From Betaproteobacteria bacterium (lineage in GTDB: Bacteria; Pseudomonadota; Gammaproteobacteria; Burkholderiales; SG8-41), in contig JAQGMI010000149.1 in assembly GCA_028292435.1 (NCBI GenBank), positions 1-64,000 on the forward strand: a DNA stretch of 64,000 nt, written 5' to 3'. Positions 36,582-44,938 of this stretch are shown one piece after another (the first letter of the stretch is position 1; each line of letters starts with the position of its first letter). A model generated the notes under the pieces. The model was not told the origin of the DNA. It did not search any database and worked only from the letters and a program-made list of their open reading frames with translations. Both the position numbers and the translations under genes were made by a program.

Positions 36582-37547
36582 TTATTCGGTTTGAATTTTG
36601 GCGTCGCGTATTGTCTGCGCCCAGCGCTTGCTCTCGGTTTCGATGAGCCGCTGAAAATGCCCGGGCACCTGCGCGACCGGTTCGAGGCCGGTATTCACAA
36701 TACGGTCGCGCATATCCGGCTGCACGATGCCGCGGCCGATTTCATCGAAGAGCTTAGTTACGACCGGCGCGGGCGTGCCTGCCGGCGCGACAATCCCATA
36801 CCAGTTGGTGACGACGACGTCGTAACCGAGCTCCGTCATGGTCGGAACATTCGGCAGCGCCGCGCTGCGTTTTGCCGACGTCACGACCAATGCGCGCAGG
36901 CGTCCGCTCTGCACGAACGGCAGCGAACCGCCCATGCCGATGAACGTTCCCTGGATTTGCCCCGCTATCGTGTCCGCCACCGCCGGGCCGCCGCCTTTGT
37001 ACGGGATGTGATTCAGATCGAGCCCCGCCTTCAATTTGAACAGCTCGAGCGTCAGATGCAATCCGCCGCCGCTGCCTGAAGAGCCGACGTTGACTTTGCC
37101 GGGGTTGGCTTTCGCGTAGGCGACAAAGTCTTTGATATTCTGCGGCGCGAATCCCGGATGCACCATCAGGATGTAAGGCGTTTCGGCGACGAGCGCGACG
37201 GGCACAAAGGTTTTGAGCGGATCGGGCGGCGCCTGCTTCCTGTAGTACACGCCGTTGCTCGTCAGCGCGAGATCGGCGAGCAGCAATGTGTAACCGTCGG
37301 GCTGCGACTTCGCGACCAGATCGGTGCCGAGCATGCTCGCGGCACCGGGGCGATTGTCGACGACGACGGTCTGGCCCAGACTGTCCGTCAGCTTCTGACC
37401 CGTGATGCGGCCGACGACATCGGAGCCGCCGCCCGGCGCGAACGGCACTACCAGGCGAATCGGGCGGTTGGGGTATGTATCGGCGGCGCCGCACAGCGTG
37501 CTGCAGAAAATTGCCGCCAAGGCGAATAAACGAATCGATGCGTGCAT
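36582..37547 (-). CDS. Bug/TctC-family periplasmic receptor
   Basis: The product has 321 residues with signal peptide ALAAIFCSTLCGAADTY. NRPIRLVVPFAPGGGSDVVG, NRPGAASMLGTDLVAKSQPDGYTL and GSSGSGGGLHLTLELFK are the conserved first-lobe blocks, and HIPYKGGGPAVADTIAGQ the hinge block. GGAG lies before the ATG at 37547. It is a single gene converging on the TetR gene, with only six bases between stops. Confidence 0.92.
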   Translation of the reverse strand: MHASIRLFALAAIFCSTLCGAADTYPNRPIRLVVPFAPGGGSDVVGRITGQKLTDSLGQTVVVDNRPGAASMLGTDLVAKSQPDGYTLLLADLALTSNGVYYRKQAPPDPLKTFVPVALVAETPYILMVHPGFAPQNIKDFVAYAKANPGKVNVGSSGSGGGLHLTLELFKLKAGLDLNHIPYKGGGPAVADTIAGQIQGTFIGMGGSLPFVQSGRLRALVVTSAKRSAALPNVPTMTELGYDVVVTNWYGIVAPAGTPAPVVTKLFDEIGRGIVQPDMRDRIVNTGLEPVAQVPGHFQRLIETESKRWAQTIRDAKIQTE

Positions 37548-37720
37548 GAAACGCTCCCTGAAAAAATCGGTCGCCGCAACTCTACCTTGCAACAGCGCGC
37601 TTGGCTAATCTCATGTAAGGAACACTGACAATCGATTTGCTCGACTGCATCGACATTGCCCGCCTCCCGCTTTGCGCTAACATGGCGGCTCTTTCTTAAA
37701 CAGCCGCAAGAGGCGCCGCA

Positions 37721-38512
37721 ATGGATCTCGAATTAAAAGGCAAAGTAGCAATCGTCGGCGGTGCGAGCAAAGGCCTGGGCCGCGCTTGCGCGGAAGTGCT
37801 CGCGGGCGAAGGCGCGAAGGTCATCATGTGCAGCCGCACCAAGGCCGATATCGAGACGGCGGCGCAGCAGATACGCGACAAGACCGGCACCGACGTGCAC
37901 GCATTTGCCGGCGACCTCGAACAGAATTCCACGATCCAGGCGCTGATCGCCGAAACCGTCAAACGCTATGGCGGCATCGACGTGCTCGTGAATAATTCCG
38001 GCGGCCCGCCGCTCGCCAAATCGGTGAGCGCAACCGAAGAGCAATGGGCAACCGCCATCCAGCGCTCGCTGCTCTACTTCGCGCGCATGTCGCGCGAAGC
38101 GCTGCCGCATCTGAAAAAACGCGGCGGCGGACGCATCATCAACATCCTCGCGAGCACCGTCTATCAGCCCATTCCGAATCTCGCCCTGTCGGGCGCGACG
38201 CGCATGGGCGTGATCGCGTTTGCCAAAAGTCTCGCCGATGAAGTCGGCCGCGACGGCATTCTCGTCAATAACGTGTGCCCGGGATCGCTGTTGAGCGAAC
38301 GCATGCTCGGCAACGTAACGTCGCGCGCCAAAGAACTCGGCATCACGCTCGAAGCGGCGTTGGCGCAACGCGCGGAAGAGACGTCGCTCGGACGCATCGG
38401 CGATCCGAAAGAACTTGCGAACTTAGTCGCGTTTCTCGCCTCGGGCAAAGCGAGCTATATTACCGGCACGACTATCCGCGTCGATGGCGGGCTCGTCCGG
38501 TCGGTGATGTAG
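37721..38512 (+). CDS. FabG-like SDR lacking the canonical YxxxK
   Basis: The product has 263 residues. The nucleotide motif VGGASKGLGRACAEVLA and NNSGGPPLAKS are intact. At the catalytic site it reads ILASTVYQPIPNLALSGATRMGVIAFAKSLA: the place of Tyr in YxxxK is Ser-Gly-Ala-Thr-Arg, as in a known SDR subgroup with SNALR/SGATR. GTTIRVDGGLVRSV ends it. The enzyme may use another Tyr or may be non-canonical. It is probably in one operon with the next Bug gene, 8 bases downstream. Confidence 0.86.
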   Translation: MDLELKGKVAIVGGASKGLGRACAEVLAGEGAKVIMCSRTKADIETAAQQIRDKTGTDVHAFAGDLEQNSTIQALIAETVKRYGGIDVLVNNSGGPPLAKSVSATEEQWATAIQRSLLYFARMSREALPHLKKRGGGRIINILASTVYQPIPNLALSGATRMGVIAFAKSLADEVGRDGILVNNVCPGSLLSERMLGNVTSRAKELGITLEAALAQRAEETSLGRIGDPKELANLVAFLASGKASYITGTTIRVDGGLVRSVM

Positions 38513-38520
38513 AGGTCGTG

Positions 38521-39486
38521 ATGCGCGCCGGGCTGGCTGCAGTCATCACGGTCGTCGCTTGTACGGCGCACTGCGCATTCGCGCAATCGGCATACCCGTC
38601 CAAGCCCGTCCGCATTATTTCGATATTCGCGCCGGGCGGCGGCAACGACGTGATCTGCCGGCTCGTGGCGCAGCAATTGACTGAACGCCTGAAGCAGCAG
38701 GTCATCGTCGATAACCGGGTGGGCGCCAATGGCATCGTCGGCACTGAAGCGGTTGCGCGCGCCGCGCCCGATGGTTACACGTTCACGCTGATCCCGAGCG
38801 GCCACACGGTCAACGCGAGCATGTATCGCAAACTGCCGTTCGATTCGATCAAGGATTTCACGCCGATCTCGCTGGCTGGAGCCGGCCCGCTCGTGCTCGC
38901 GGTGCATCCGTCGCTGCCGGCGAAGAACGTCAAAGAACTGATCGCGCTTGCGAAGGGGCGCCCCGGCCAGCTTACCTATGGCTCATCGGGCATCGGCGCA
39001 TCCGGGCATCTCGCCGGCGTGTTGTTCGATACGCTGACCGGAACGTCGATGGTGCACATTCCGTATAAAGGCATGTCGCTGGCGGTATCGGATTTGATGG
39101 GCGGACAGGTGTCGATGACGTTTGGCACCAGCCTGTCGGTGATTCCGCAGGTGCGAACCGGCCGCCTGCGCGCGCTTGCGACCACCGGCGCCCAGCGCTC
39201 GCCTGCGCTGCCCGACCTGCCAACCATCGAGGAGGCCGGCGTTCCCGGCTACGAAGCGAGCCTGTGGTACGGCTTCGTCGGCCCGGCGCGCATGCCGCCT
39301 GAAATCGTGCAGCGGCTCAATGCCGAGATCGTCGGGACGCTCGCGATGCCCGACGTGCGCGAGAAGCTTGCCAGCCAGGGCGTCGATGCGCGTTCGACGA
39401 CTTCCGACGAATTCGCACGCATCATGACTTCCGACGTCGCGCGCTGGGCGGCCGTCGTCAAAAAACTCGGCTTGCAGGCGGAATAA
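38521..39486 (+). CDS. Bug/TctC-family periplasmic receptor
   Basis: This 321-residue receptor has signal peptide AAVITVVACTAHCAFA and mature start SAYPSKPVRIISIFAPGGGNDV. NRVGANGIVGTEAVARAAPDGYTF and YGSSGIGASGHLAGVLF follow, then HIPYKGMSLAVSDLMGGQ. The ATG at 38521 is chosen; a GTG at 38518 is in frame. It is in tandem with the SDR gene before it, which hints that the SDR acts on the bound solute or its product. Confidence 0.92.
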   Translation: MRAGLAAVITVVACTAHCAFAQSAYPSKPVRIISIFAPGGGNDVICRLVAQQLTERLKQQVIVDNRVGANGIVGTEAVARAAPDGYTFTLIPSGHTVNASMYRKLPFDSIKDFTPISLAGAGPLVLAVHPSLPAKNVKELIALAKGRPGQLTYGSSGIGASGHLAGVLFDTLTGTSMVHIPYKGMSLAVSDLMGGQVSMTFGTSLSVIPQVRTGRLRALATTGAQRSPALPDLPTIEEAGVPGYEASLWYGFVGPARMPPEIVQRLNAEIVGTLAMPDVREKLASQGVDARSTTSDEFARIMTSDVARWAAVVKKLGLQAE

Positions 39487-39489
39487 GCG

Positions 39490-40194
39490 CTACGCCGCTG
39501 CGTCGGCGCCCACCACGCTTTCCGACACAAACTTCTTCAGCCAGCGATTGCGCGTAATCAGGCCTTCTTGCCACACGTCTTCGATGTTCGGCACAGTGGA
39601 GGCCTTCACCGCGGCTGCCGCGAGCAATGCATCGCGCCACGCCAGGAGATGTGGAAATTTTTCGATGAGGCCGAGCGGCTTTATCCGGTCCATGAACGTA
39701 TAGCGCTGGAGGAACGGCGCATACGCGGCATCGACGAGCGAAAATTTCGGCCCGTTGAAATACGGGCCGGCGTTGCCGCGCTTCGCCAGCGCGTCATTCA
39801 GCTTCGAAAACGGGTCGCTGATTTTTGCAGCGCGCATTGCGAACTCTTCTTCCGAATCCGAGTATGCAGTATTCGAAATCGCGCTGGCAAACGTGCTCAC
39901 ATAATCGGTCCACGCGCGATTGCGCGCACGGGCGAGCGCATCTTCGGGATGCAGGCGCGGCGCGGCGGTTTCATCGAGAAATTCCGCAATCGCATTGGAT
40001 TCGAACAGCGCTTCCTTGTCGTCGACCAGCAGCACCGGCACTTTCGAGTGCGGCGACACGGCGAGAAACCAGTCGGGCCGCTTGTTGCGATCGATGTAAG
40101 TGATCTCATACGGCACATTCTTCGCGCGCAGCACGATCGCGGCGCGCTGCACCCACGGGCAGGTTTTGAAACTGCAGAGTTTGAATTGCGACAC
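39490..40194 (-). CDS. Glutathione S-transferase family protein
   Basis: The product has 234 residues. The thioredoxin-fold domain begins FKLCSFKTCPWVQRAAIVLRAKNVPYEI, with a Cys at the catalytic position as in omega/beta-like GSTs. HSKVPVLLVDDKEALFESNAIAEFLDE is the glutathione-binding block (cis-Pro and ESNA). The start is a GTG at 40194 with GGAGG upstream; no ATG fits. It follows the alpha/beta hydrolase by 20 bases, so it probably shares its transcript. Confidence 0.85.
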   Translation of the reverse strand: MSQFKLCSFKTCPWVQRAAIVLRAKNVPYEITYIDRNKRPDWFLAVSPHSKVPVLLVDDKEALFESNAIAEFLDETAAPRLHPEDALARARNRAWTDYVSTFASAISNTAYSDSEEEFAMRAAKISDPFSKLNDALAKRGNAGPYFNGPKFSLVDAAYAPFLQRYTFMDRIKPLGLIEKFPHLLAWRDALLAAAAVKASTVPNIEDVWQEGLITRNRWLKKFVSESVVGADAAA

Positions 40195-40214
40195 GATGTT
40201 TCCTCCGGTAAATG

Positions 40215-41198
40215 TCAGGCGACGAAAAATTTCGTGAAATGCTCGTAGATATTGTCGGGCATTTCTTCCTGCATGTAATGGCCCGCGGGCAGCGGCTCCC
40301 ACTGCACGACGTTGGTCGCGTAATTCTTCCAGATATTCAGAAACTCCTGCGCGCGCTCGGGCGGATGGCCGCGCGCGCCCCACAAGAGCATCAGCGGCAT
40401 CTCGAGCTTTTTGTCCTTGTCCGCGGTGTCCATCACGTAGTCGCTCGTCGCCGTCGCACGGTAATCGCGACACGAGCCGGTGATCGTTTTCAGCGTATAG
40501 CAGCGCACGTACTCGGCAAGCGCGCCATCGGTAAGAAAGCCGAGTCCCGTGCCGCCGCGGATGACCATGCGGCTTTTCAGAAAATATTCGGCCGGCACCG
40601 CGCTGATCAGGCGCTCGGGAAACGGCTCGGCCTGCGCCATGAAGCCCCAGTGCCAGGTGCCGATTGCCCAGTTTTTAGTCGTGTGCGTCCACACATAATG
40701 ATTGGGCAGGATATCCATGAGGCCCACTTTGAGAATGCGCTCGGGATGGTCCATGCACATGCGATGCACCGTACGGCCGCCGCGATCGTGGCCGGCGACG
40801 AAGAATTTTTCGTAACCGAGCTGGTCCATGATTTCAAGGATGTCCCGCGCCATCGAGCGGAAACTGAAGTTGACGTTGTCGACGCCCGCTTCGGGCAGCG
40901 AGCTGTCGCCGTAACCGCGCAAGTCGGGAAGAATCACGTGATAGTGTTTGGCCAGACGCGCCGCGATCTTGTACCAGCACGTGTGGTTTTGCGGATTGCC
41001 GTGCACGAGCAGCAGCGGCGGGCCCGAACCGCCATGCCGCATGCGAATGGTTGCGCCGCTCGTGCGCACATCGAGATGTTCGAAGCCGGGAAAATGAGCG
41101 GCGACTTCAGCGCTGCCCCAGCGCGTCGGGTCGCGCATGTAATCGTCCGGCGTTGCGCGCGCCATCACTTCGAGTCCTGCCGTCTTCGCCTTGCCCAT
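40215..41198 (-). CDS. Alpha/beta hydrolase, fluoroacetate/haloacetate dehalogenase- or epoxide hydrolase-like
   Basis: The product has 327 residues. LLLVHGNPQNHTCWYKIA carries the oxyanion HGNP motif, and FVAGHDRGGRTVHRM provides a nucleophilic Asp in the style of haloacetate dehalogenases (GHDRG). The C-terminal PAGHYMQEE gives the His. An Asp nucleophile excludes ordinary esterases. It may dehalogenate a small acid or open an epoxide; this is an inference by family. The neighbouring GST would suit electrophile handling. Confidence 0.85.
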   Translation of the reverse strand: MGKAKTAGLEVMARATPDDYMRDPTRWGSAEVAAHFPGFEHLDVRTSGATIRMRHGGSGPPLLLVHGNPQNHTCWYKIAARLAKHYHVILPDLRGYGDSSLPEAGVDNVNFSFRSMARDILEIMDQLGYEKFFVAGHDRGGRTVHRMCMDHPERILKVGLMDILPNHYVWTHTTKNWAIGTWHWGFMAQAEPFPERLISAVPAEYFLKSRMVIRGGTGLGFLTDGALAEYVRCYTLKTITGSCRDYRATATSDYVMDTADKDKKLEMPLMLLWGARGHPPERAQEFLNIWKNYATNVVQWEPLPAGHYMQEEMPDNIYEHFTKFFVA

Positions 41199-41289
41199 CG
41201 CGTCTCCGAATCAATTTAGTTGTGGTATTTTGATGCCCCAGTTTAACAAATGCAGCGCAACGCCGGATAACAAGGGCTTTGGAGAAAAA

Positions 41290-42267
41290 ATGATTCAACG
41301 TTTTAATGCGTGGAAAATCGGCGCGGCAATCTGCGCGTGCGTGACAGCCTCACCCGGTCATGCGCAAAATTTTCCGACTAAGCCGGTACGCATCGTAGTA
41401 CCTTTTGCGCCCGGCGGCGCCAATGACGTGATCGCACGCGTGGTGAGCCAGCGCCTGATGGAACAATTAGGACAGCAGGCCATCGTCGAAAACCGCGGCG
41501 GCGCCGGCGGTGCGCTGGGTGCTGACCTTGTCGCACATGCAGCGGCGGACGGTTACACCTTGTTGCTCGCGAATCCGGGACCGAATGCAATCAATCCGGC
41601 GCTGCAGCCCAAAACGCCGTACGACCCGATCCGCGATTTTTCGATGATTACGTTAATGGCGGTGTCGCCGCAGATTCTCGTCATCCATCCGTCGATGCCG
41701 GTCCGCTCGGTGAAAGACCTTGTCGCGCTGGCGAAATCGCGGCCGGGACAGATCAACTACGGCTCTTCCGGCATCGGTGCGATCACGCATCTCGCGATGG
41801 AATTCTTCAAGTCGCGCACCCAAACCGATATGGTCCACGTGCCTTATCAGGGTGCGAATCTTGCGCTTACCGGACTGATCGGCGGCCAGGTCTCCACCAT
41901 GTTTGCGGCATTGGGTTCGATCTCGAACATGCTGCCGAGCGGCAAAGTCAAAGCAATCGGCGTCGCTGCCATCAAGCGCACGCCGCTGCTGCCGGACGTG
42001 CCCGCGATTGCCGAGAGCGGCATCAAGGATTTCGAAGTCGTGAACTGGTTTGGCATTGTCGGCCCCGCGAACCTGCCGCGGCCCGTCGTCGATCGGCTGA
42101 ATCAAGCGATCAACCGCGTCGTGCAGGCACCCGACACACGCGAAAAGTTTGCCGCCCTTGGTTTCGAGCCGCGCGGCACGACGCCGGCTGAACTCGAGCG
42201 CCACATCAAGAGCGAGATCGCGCGCTGGAGCGCGGTGATCAAGACGCAAGGCATCAAGCCCGAATAA
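41290..42267 (+). CDS. Bug/TctC-family periplasmic receptor
   Basis: The product has 325 residues with a signal peptide ending SPGHAQNF. TKPVRIVVPFAPGGANDVIA, NRGGAGGALGADLVAHAAADGYTLL and YGSSGIGAITHLAMEFFK are the first-lobe blocks, and HVPYQGANLALTGLIGGQ the hinge block. The ATG at 41290 has GGAG upstream. It is convergent with the hydroxyacid dehydrogenase gene, three bases from its stop, and divergent from the hydrolase-GST operon. Confidence 0.92.
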   Translation: MIQRFNAWKIGAAICACVTASPGHAQNFPTKPVRIVVPFAPGGANDVIARVVSQRLMEQLGQQAIVENRGGAGGALGADLVAHAAADGYTLLLANPGPNAINPALQPKTPYDPIRDFSMITLMAVSPQILVIHPSMPVRSVKDLVALAKSRPGQINYGSSGIGAITHLAMEFFKSRTQTDMVHVPYQGANLALTGLIGGQVSTMFAALGSISNMLPSGKVKAIGVAAIKRTPLLPDVPAIAESGIKDFEVVNWFGIVGPANLPRPVVDRLNQAINRVVQAPDTREKFAALGFEPRGTTPAELERHIKSEIARWSAVIKTQGIKPE

Positions 42268-42270
42268 GTC

Positions 42271-43251
42271 CTATACGACGCCGTTTTTGAGTTCGGCGTC
42301 GCCGCGCCACAGTCGCTCAAGATTTTCGATCAGCAGATCGAGCACGTTATCTTCGTAGCGTCGCGTCTCGCCCGCGGTATGCGGCGTGATGAAAATGTTC
42401 CTGGCGTGCCAGAGCGCAGACGACGCCGGCAGCGGCTCTTCCCACACGCAGTCGACCGCCGCACCGGCAATCCCGCCTTTTTCCAGCGCCGCAACGAGCG
42501 CCGCTTCGTCGACGACGCGGCCGCGCGCAACGTTGATGAGATAAGCCGACGGGCGCATCGCTGCAAGCGTATCTGTGTCGATCAGTTTTTCGGTCTCCGG
42601 CGTCAACGGACAAGTCAGCGCGACAAAATCGGCTTCCGGCAAGATTGTGCGTAATTCGGATTGCGCGACGACGGCATCGGCCGCGCCTTTGCCGGTCGCC
42701 GCGTTGCGCTTGATGCCGATCACGCGCATGTCAAACGCCTTGGCGAGCGTCGCGAGACGCGAGCCGATGCGTCCCATGCCGATGATCGCGAGCGTTTTGC
42801 CGCCGAGTTCGTCTTCACGTTGGGTGATGTCGCCTATCATGCCGCGCCACTTGTGCGCAGTCTGGTTGTCGCGCGCTTGCGGTAACTGGCGCGCGAGCGC
42901 GAGCATCAGTGCGATCGCATGTTCGGCGACGGCGCGCTCGTTGGCGCCCTGCGCGCTCGCAAGCCGGATGCCGGCCGCGCGCAAGCCGTCGCGCGAATAC
43001 TGATCGAGTCCCGCGCTGATTGACTGAATGAAAGCGAGCCGCGGCGCCTTCGCGATGAATTCGTTGCGCCACATGCCGGAAACCAGCAGCACGTCGGCCT
43101 CGCCAATGCGGCGCTCGAGTTCATCGAGACTGCGGACTTCGAACGCTTCGATGCCGGTGTTGCGCAACTTAAACCGTGCCGCCATCTGATAGGCGACGTG
43201 CGCGAAGCAGATGGTGAGCTTGTCCTTCGCGGGTATGGATCGGGTGGGCAT
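42271..43251 (-). CDS. D-isomer-specific 2-hydroxyacid dehydrogenase
   Basis: The product has 326 residues from the first ATG (43251); a TTG at 43269 is less likely. NAD-binding motif KTLAIIGMGRIGSRLATLAKA, then TCPLTPETEKLIDTDTLAAM, NVARGRVVDEAALVAAL (Arg active site), and ITPHTAGETRRYED (His-Gly region). The Glu-bearing EEPLP is seen. It reduces a 2-oxoacid or oxidises a D-2-hydroxyacid. It is divergent from the monooxygenase gene at 43387. Confidence 0.88.
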   Translation of the reverse strand: MPTRSIPAKDKLTICFAHVAYQMAARFKLRNTGIEAFEVRSLDELERRIGEADVLLVSGMWRNEFIAKAPRLAFIQSISAGLDQYSRDGLRAAGIRLASAQGANERAVAEHAIALMLALARQLPQARDNQTAHKWRGMIGDITQREDELGGKTLAIIGMGRIGSRLATLAKAFDMRVIGIKRNAATGKGAADAVVAQSELRTILPEADFVALTCPLTPETEKLIDTDTLAAMRPSAYLINVARGRVVDEAALVAALEKGGIAGAAVDCVWEEPLPASSALWHARNIFITPHTAGETRRYEDNVLDLLIENLERLWRGDAELKNGVV

Positions 43252-43386
43252 GCGGCGAAATCCATGCAAATTTGGACGGTGCAGATTAACACGCGGCCGG
43301 CATTTCTCACCGCAGCAGGGCGCTCGGCCGCGCGTGCTAGCATAAAGCCATCACCTATTTGATCAGCCAACGGAGAGTAAACCACC

Positions 43387-43695
43387 ATGATTCATGTCGT
43401 CGCTGTGATCACCGCCAAACCGGGCATGCGCGCATCCTTACTTGAAGCTTTTCGCGCCAATGTGCCGGCCGTGAAAGCCGAAACCGGCTGCATCGAATAC
43501 GGCGCCGCCGTCGATCTCGACGACGGCCCGGGGTTCCAGAAAAAATACGGCGCCGACACGTTTATCGTGATTGAAAAGTGGGTATCGCCAGCCGCGCTCA
43601 AAGCCCATGCTGCAGCGCCTCATATGGCGGCCTATGCGGCAAAGACCAAGGAAATGATCGCCAGCCGCCTGATTCACATCCTCACGCCGGCCTGA
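43387..43695 (+). CDS. Antibiotic-biosynthesis-monooxygenase (ABM)-domain protein, quinol monooxygenase-like
   Basis: The product has 102 residues with the small ferredoxin-like ABM fold: HVVAVITAKPGMRASLLEAF, ETGCIEYGAAVDL, FIVIEKWVSPAALKAHAAAPHMAAY. It is similar in pattern to YgiN quinol monooxygenase. The single-domain protein acts as a dimer in the cytoplasm. An AACGGAGAG lies 8-16 bases before the ATG. Confidence 0.86.
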   Translation: MIHVVAVITAKPGMRASLLEAFRANVPAVKAETGCIEYGAAVDLDDGPGFQKKYGADTFIVIEKWVSPAALKAHAAAPHMAAYAAKTKEMIASRLIHILTPA

Positions 43696-43767
43696 TTGCA
43701 ATCGATAGTGAACGCCGGCGGATAGGAGTAATCTAATCGGCGTAGGGTTAACGGATGGAGGCCCGCC

Positions 43768-43965
43768 ATGGTTCTGAATTCGTTTAACGGGGTGTGCTGC
43801 ACGCTCGTTCACGTGGTCGCGTTCGCGGCCGCGGCCGCGGGTACTTATTTTTTTCTCGGCACTTCGTTTGAAAACGTCCTGACCGCGTTCGTATTGCTGG
43901 GCGCCGCGCTCGCGCTCGAGGCAGTCGCCGCCGTCATTGGCCGCGATCGTACGGCGCATACCTGA
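43768..43965 (+). CDS. Small hydrophobic protein, function unknown
   Basis: A 65-residue product with two predicted membrane segments (VVAFAAAAAGTYFFLG and VLTAFVLLGAALALEAVAAVI). GGAGG precedes the ATG by 5 bases. Nothing resembling a known family was recognised. It is likely real because of its ribosome site and composition, and could be a small membrane subunit or toxin-like peptide. Confidence 0.55.
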   Translation: MVLNSFNGVCCTLVHVVAFAAAAAGTYFFLGTSFENVLTAFVLLGAALALEAVAAVIGRDRTAHT

Positions 43966-43988
43966 CGCGCCGCAACCCCAAAGCGCGC

Positions 43989-44582
43989 TCAGTGCATGAG
44001 CAGCGTCTCGATTTCGGAAAACGTATGCGCGATTTGGCTCGTGTGCAACACGATGCCGAGTTGACGCGCAATCTGCGTGAGCGAAAAAAGTCCGCGCACC
44101 CGCTGCCGCCCGTTGGCATCAACATCGACAACGACCGCATGCTGGCGGACCGATTCCTTTAACGTCGCCACAATGTGTCCAACGCGCGCGTATCGCACGT
44201 CCTGCAGATCGAGCACGTCGAGCCGGTCTTGCGGCGTCATAATGTCGCGCACGACGATGTCTTCACGCCGGCCGCCGCGTTCGGTAATGGCCTGCAGCGG
44301 TTTTTCGCCCGAAATGTCGTTCGCGGTAATCAAGCCTGCGACCATCTGGTTTTCGTCCACCACGAGCAACAGCCGCACCCCGCGCTGGATCATGCGCAGG
44401 TTCGCTTCGCGGATCGTGTCATCCGGCCGGATCAGGACCGCACTCACGCGCTCCAGGTCGGTCATGACGACCAGGGCAGGATTGTCCAAATCGACGCATT
44501 CCGGCGTCGCCTGCACGGGCTGCGCAAAGCTGGTGCGCGGCGACAGAGTAGAAGAGTTCAATGCAGCGTACGTTTTGGGCAT
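43989..44582 (-). CDS. CBS-domain protein
   Basis: The product has 197 residues with a pair of CBS domains. The first is near TDLERVSAVLIRPDDTIREANLRMIQRGVRLLLVVDENQMVAGLITANDI, and the second near RDIMTPQDRLDVLDLQDVRYARVGHIVATL, ending RGLFSLTQIARQLG. CBS pairs bind adenosyl ligands and act as energy sensors. GGAG precedes the ATG at 44582. The effector partner is not adjacent. Confidence 0.87.
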   Translation of the reverse strand: MPKTYAALNSSTLSPRTSFAQPVQATPECVDLDNPALVVMTDLERVSAVLIRPDDTIREANLRMIQRGVRLLLVVDENQMVAGLITANDISGEKPLQAITERGGRREDIVVRDIMTPQDRLDVLDLQDVRYARVGHIVATLKESVRQHAVVVDVDANGRQRVRGLFSLTQIARQLGIVLHTSQIAHTFSEIETLLMH

Positions 44583-44938
44583 GGCGATCTCCGGTTCGAT
44601 GCGAGGAAGGACTTCCAATATCTCGCAATCTAGACGACAAAGCTTAGGCGAGCCTTAAGCCGGGTACCGTAAGACCGCTATCGGCAAGCGTCGTTCGCTG
44701 ACACCTTCAGGACCGCCTTTGTCCGCGACCGGCCGCTAGCCGGCGGCCCTCAAGTTCAGGGCTAGGAGAAAGGCGTGCGGCTTAGTCATTCTAAGCAAGC
44801 GACTTTCGACGCCGCCATGGGCAAAAACTCGTGCCAGCCCGAAGGGTTGCACTCGCGCTTCATCGTGTTAGGCACTCTTAGACTCCAGAAGCCTTCGCTC
44901 ATTCCTCCCCTTTTCGCTCCGACCCGGTAACCGCAGCT
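44583..44938. other. Intergenic region with hairpins, no gene found
   Basis: No open frame with coding character was found. Two notable hairpins are present: CCGGC (44729-44733) with GCCGG (44739-44743), and GCTTAG (44780-44785) with CTAAGC (44791-44796) around TCATT. The second lies inside GGCGT (44772-44776) pairing with ACGCC (44809-44813). It could contain a leader, terminator or small RNA; nothing certain can be said. Confidence 0.35.
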
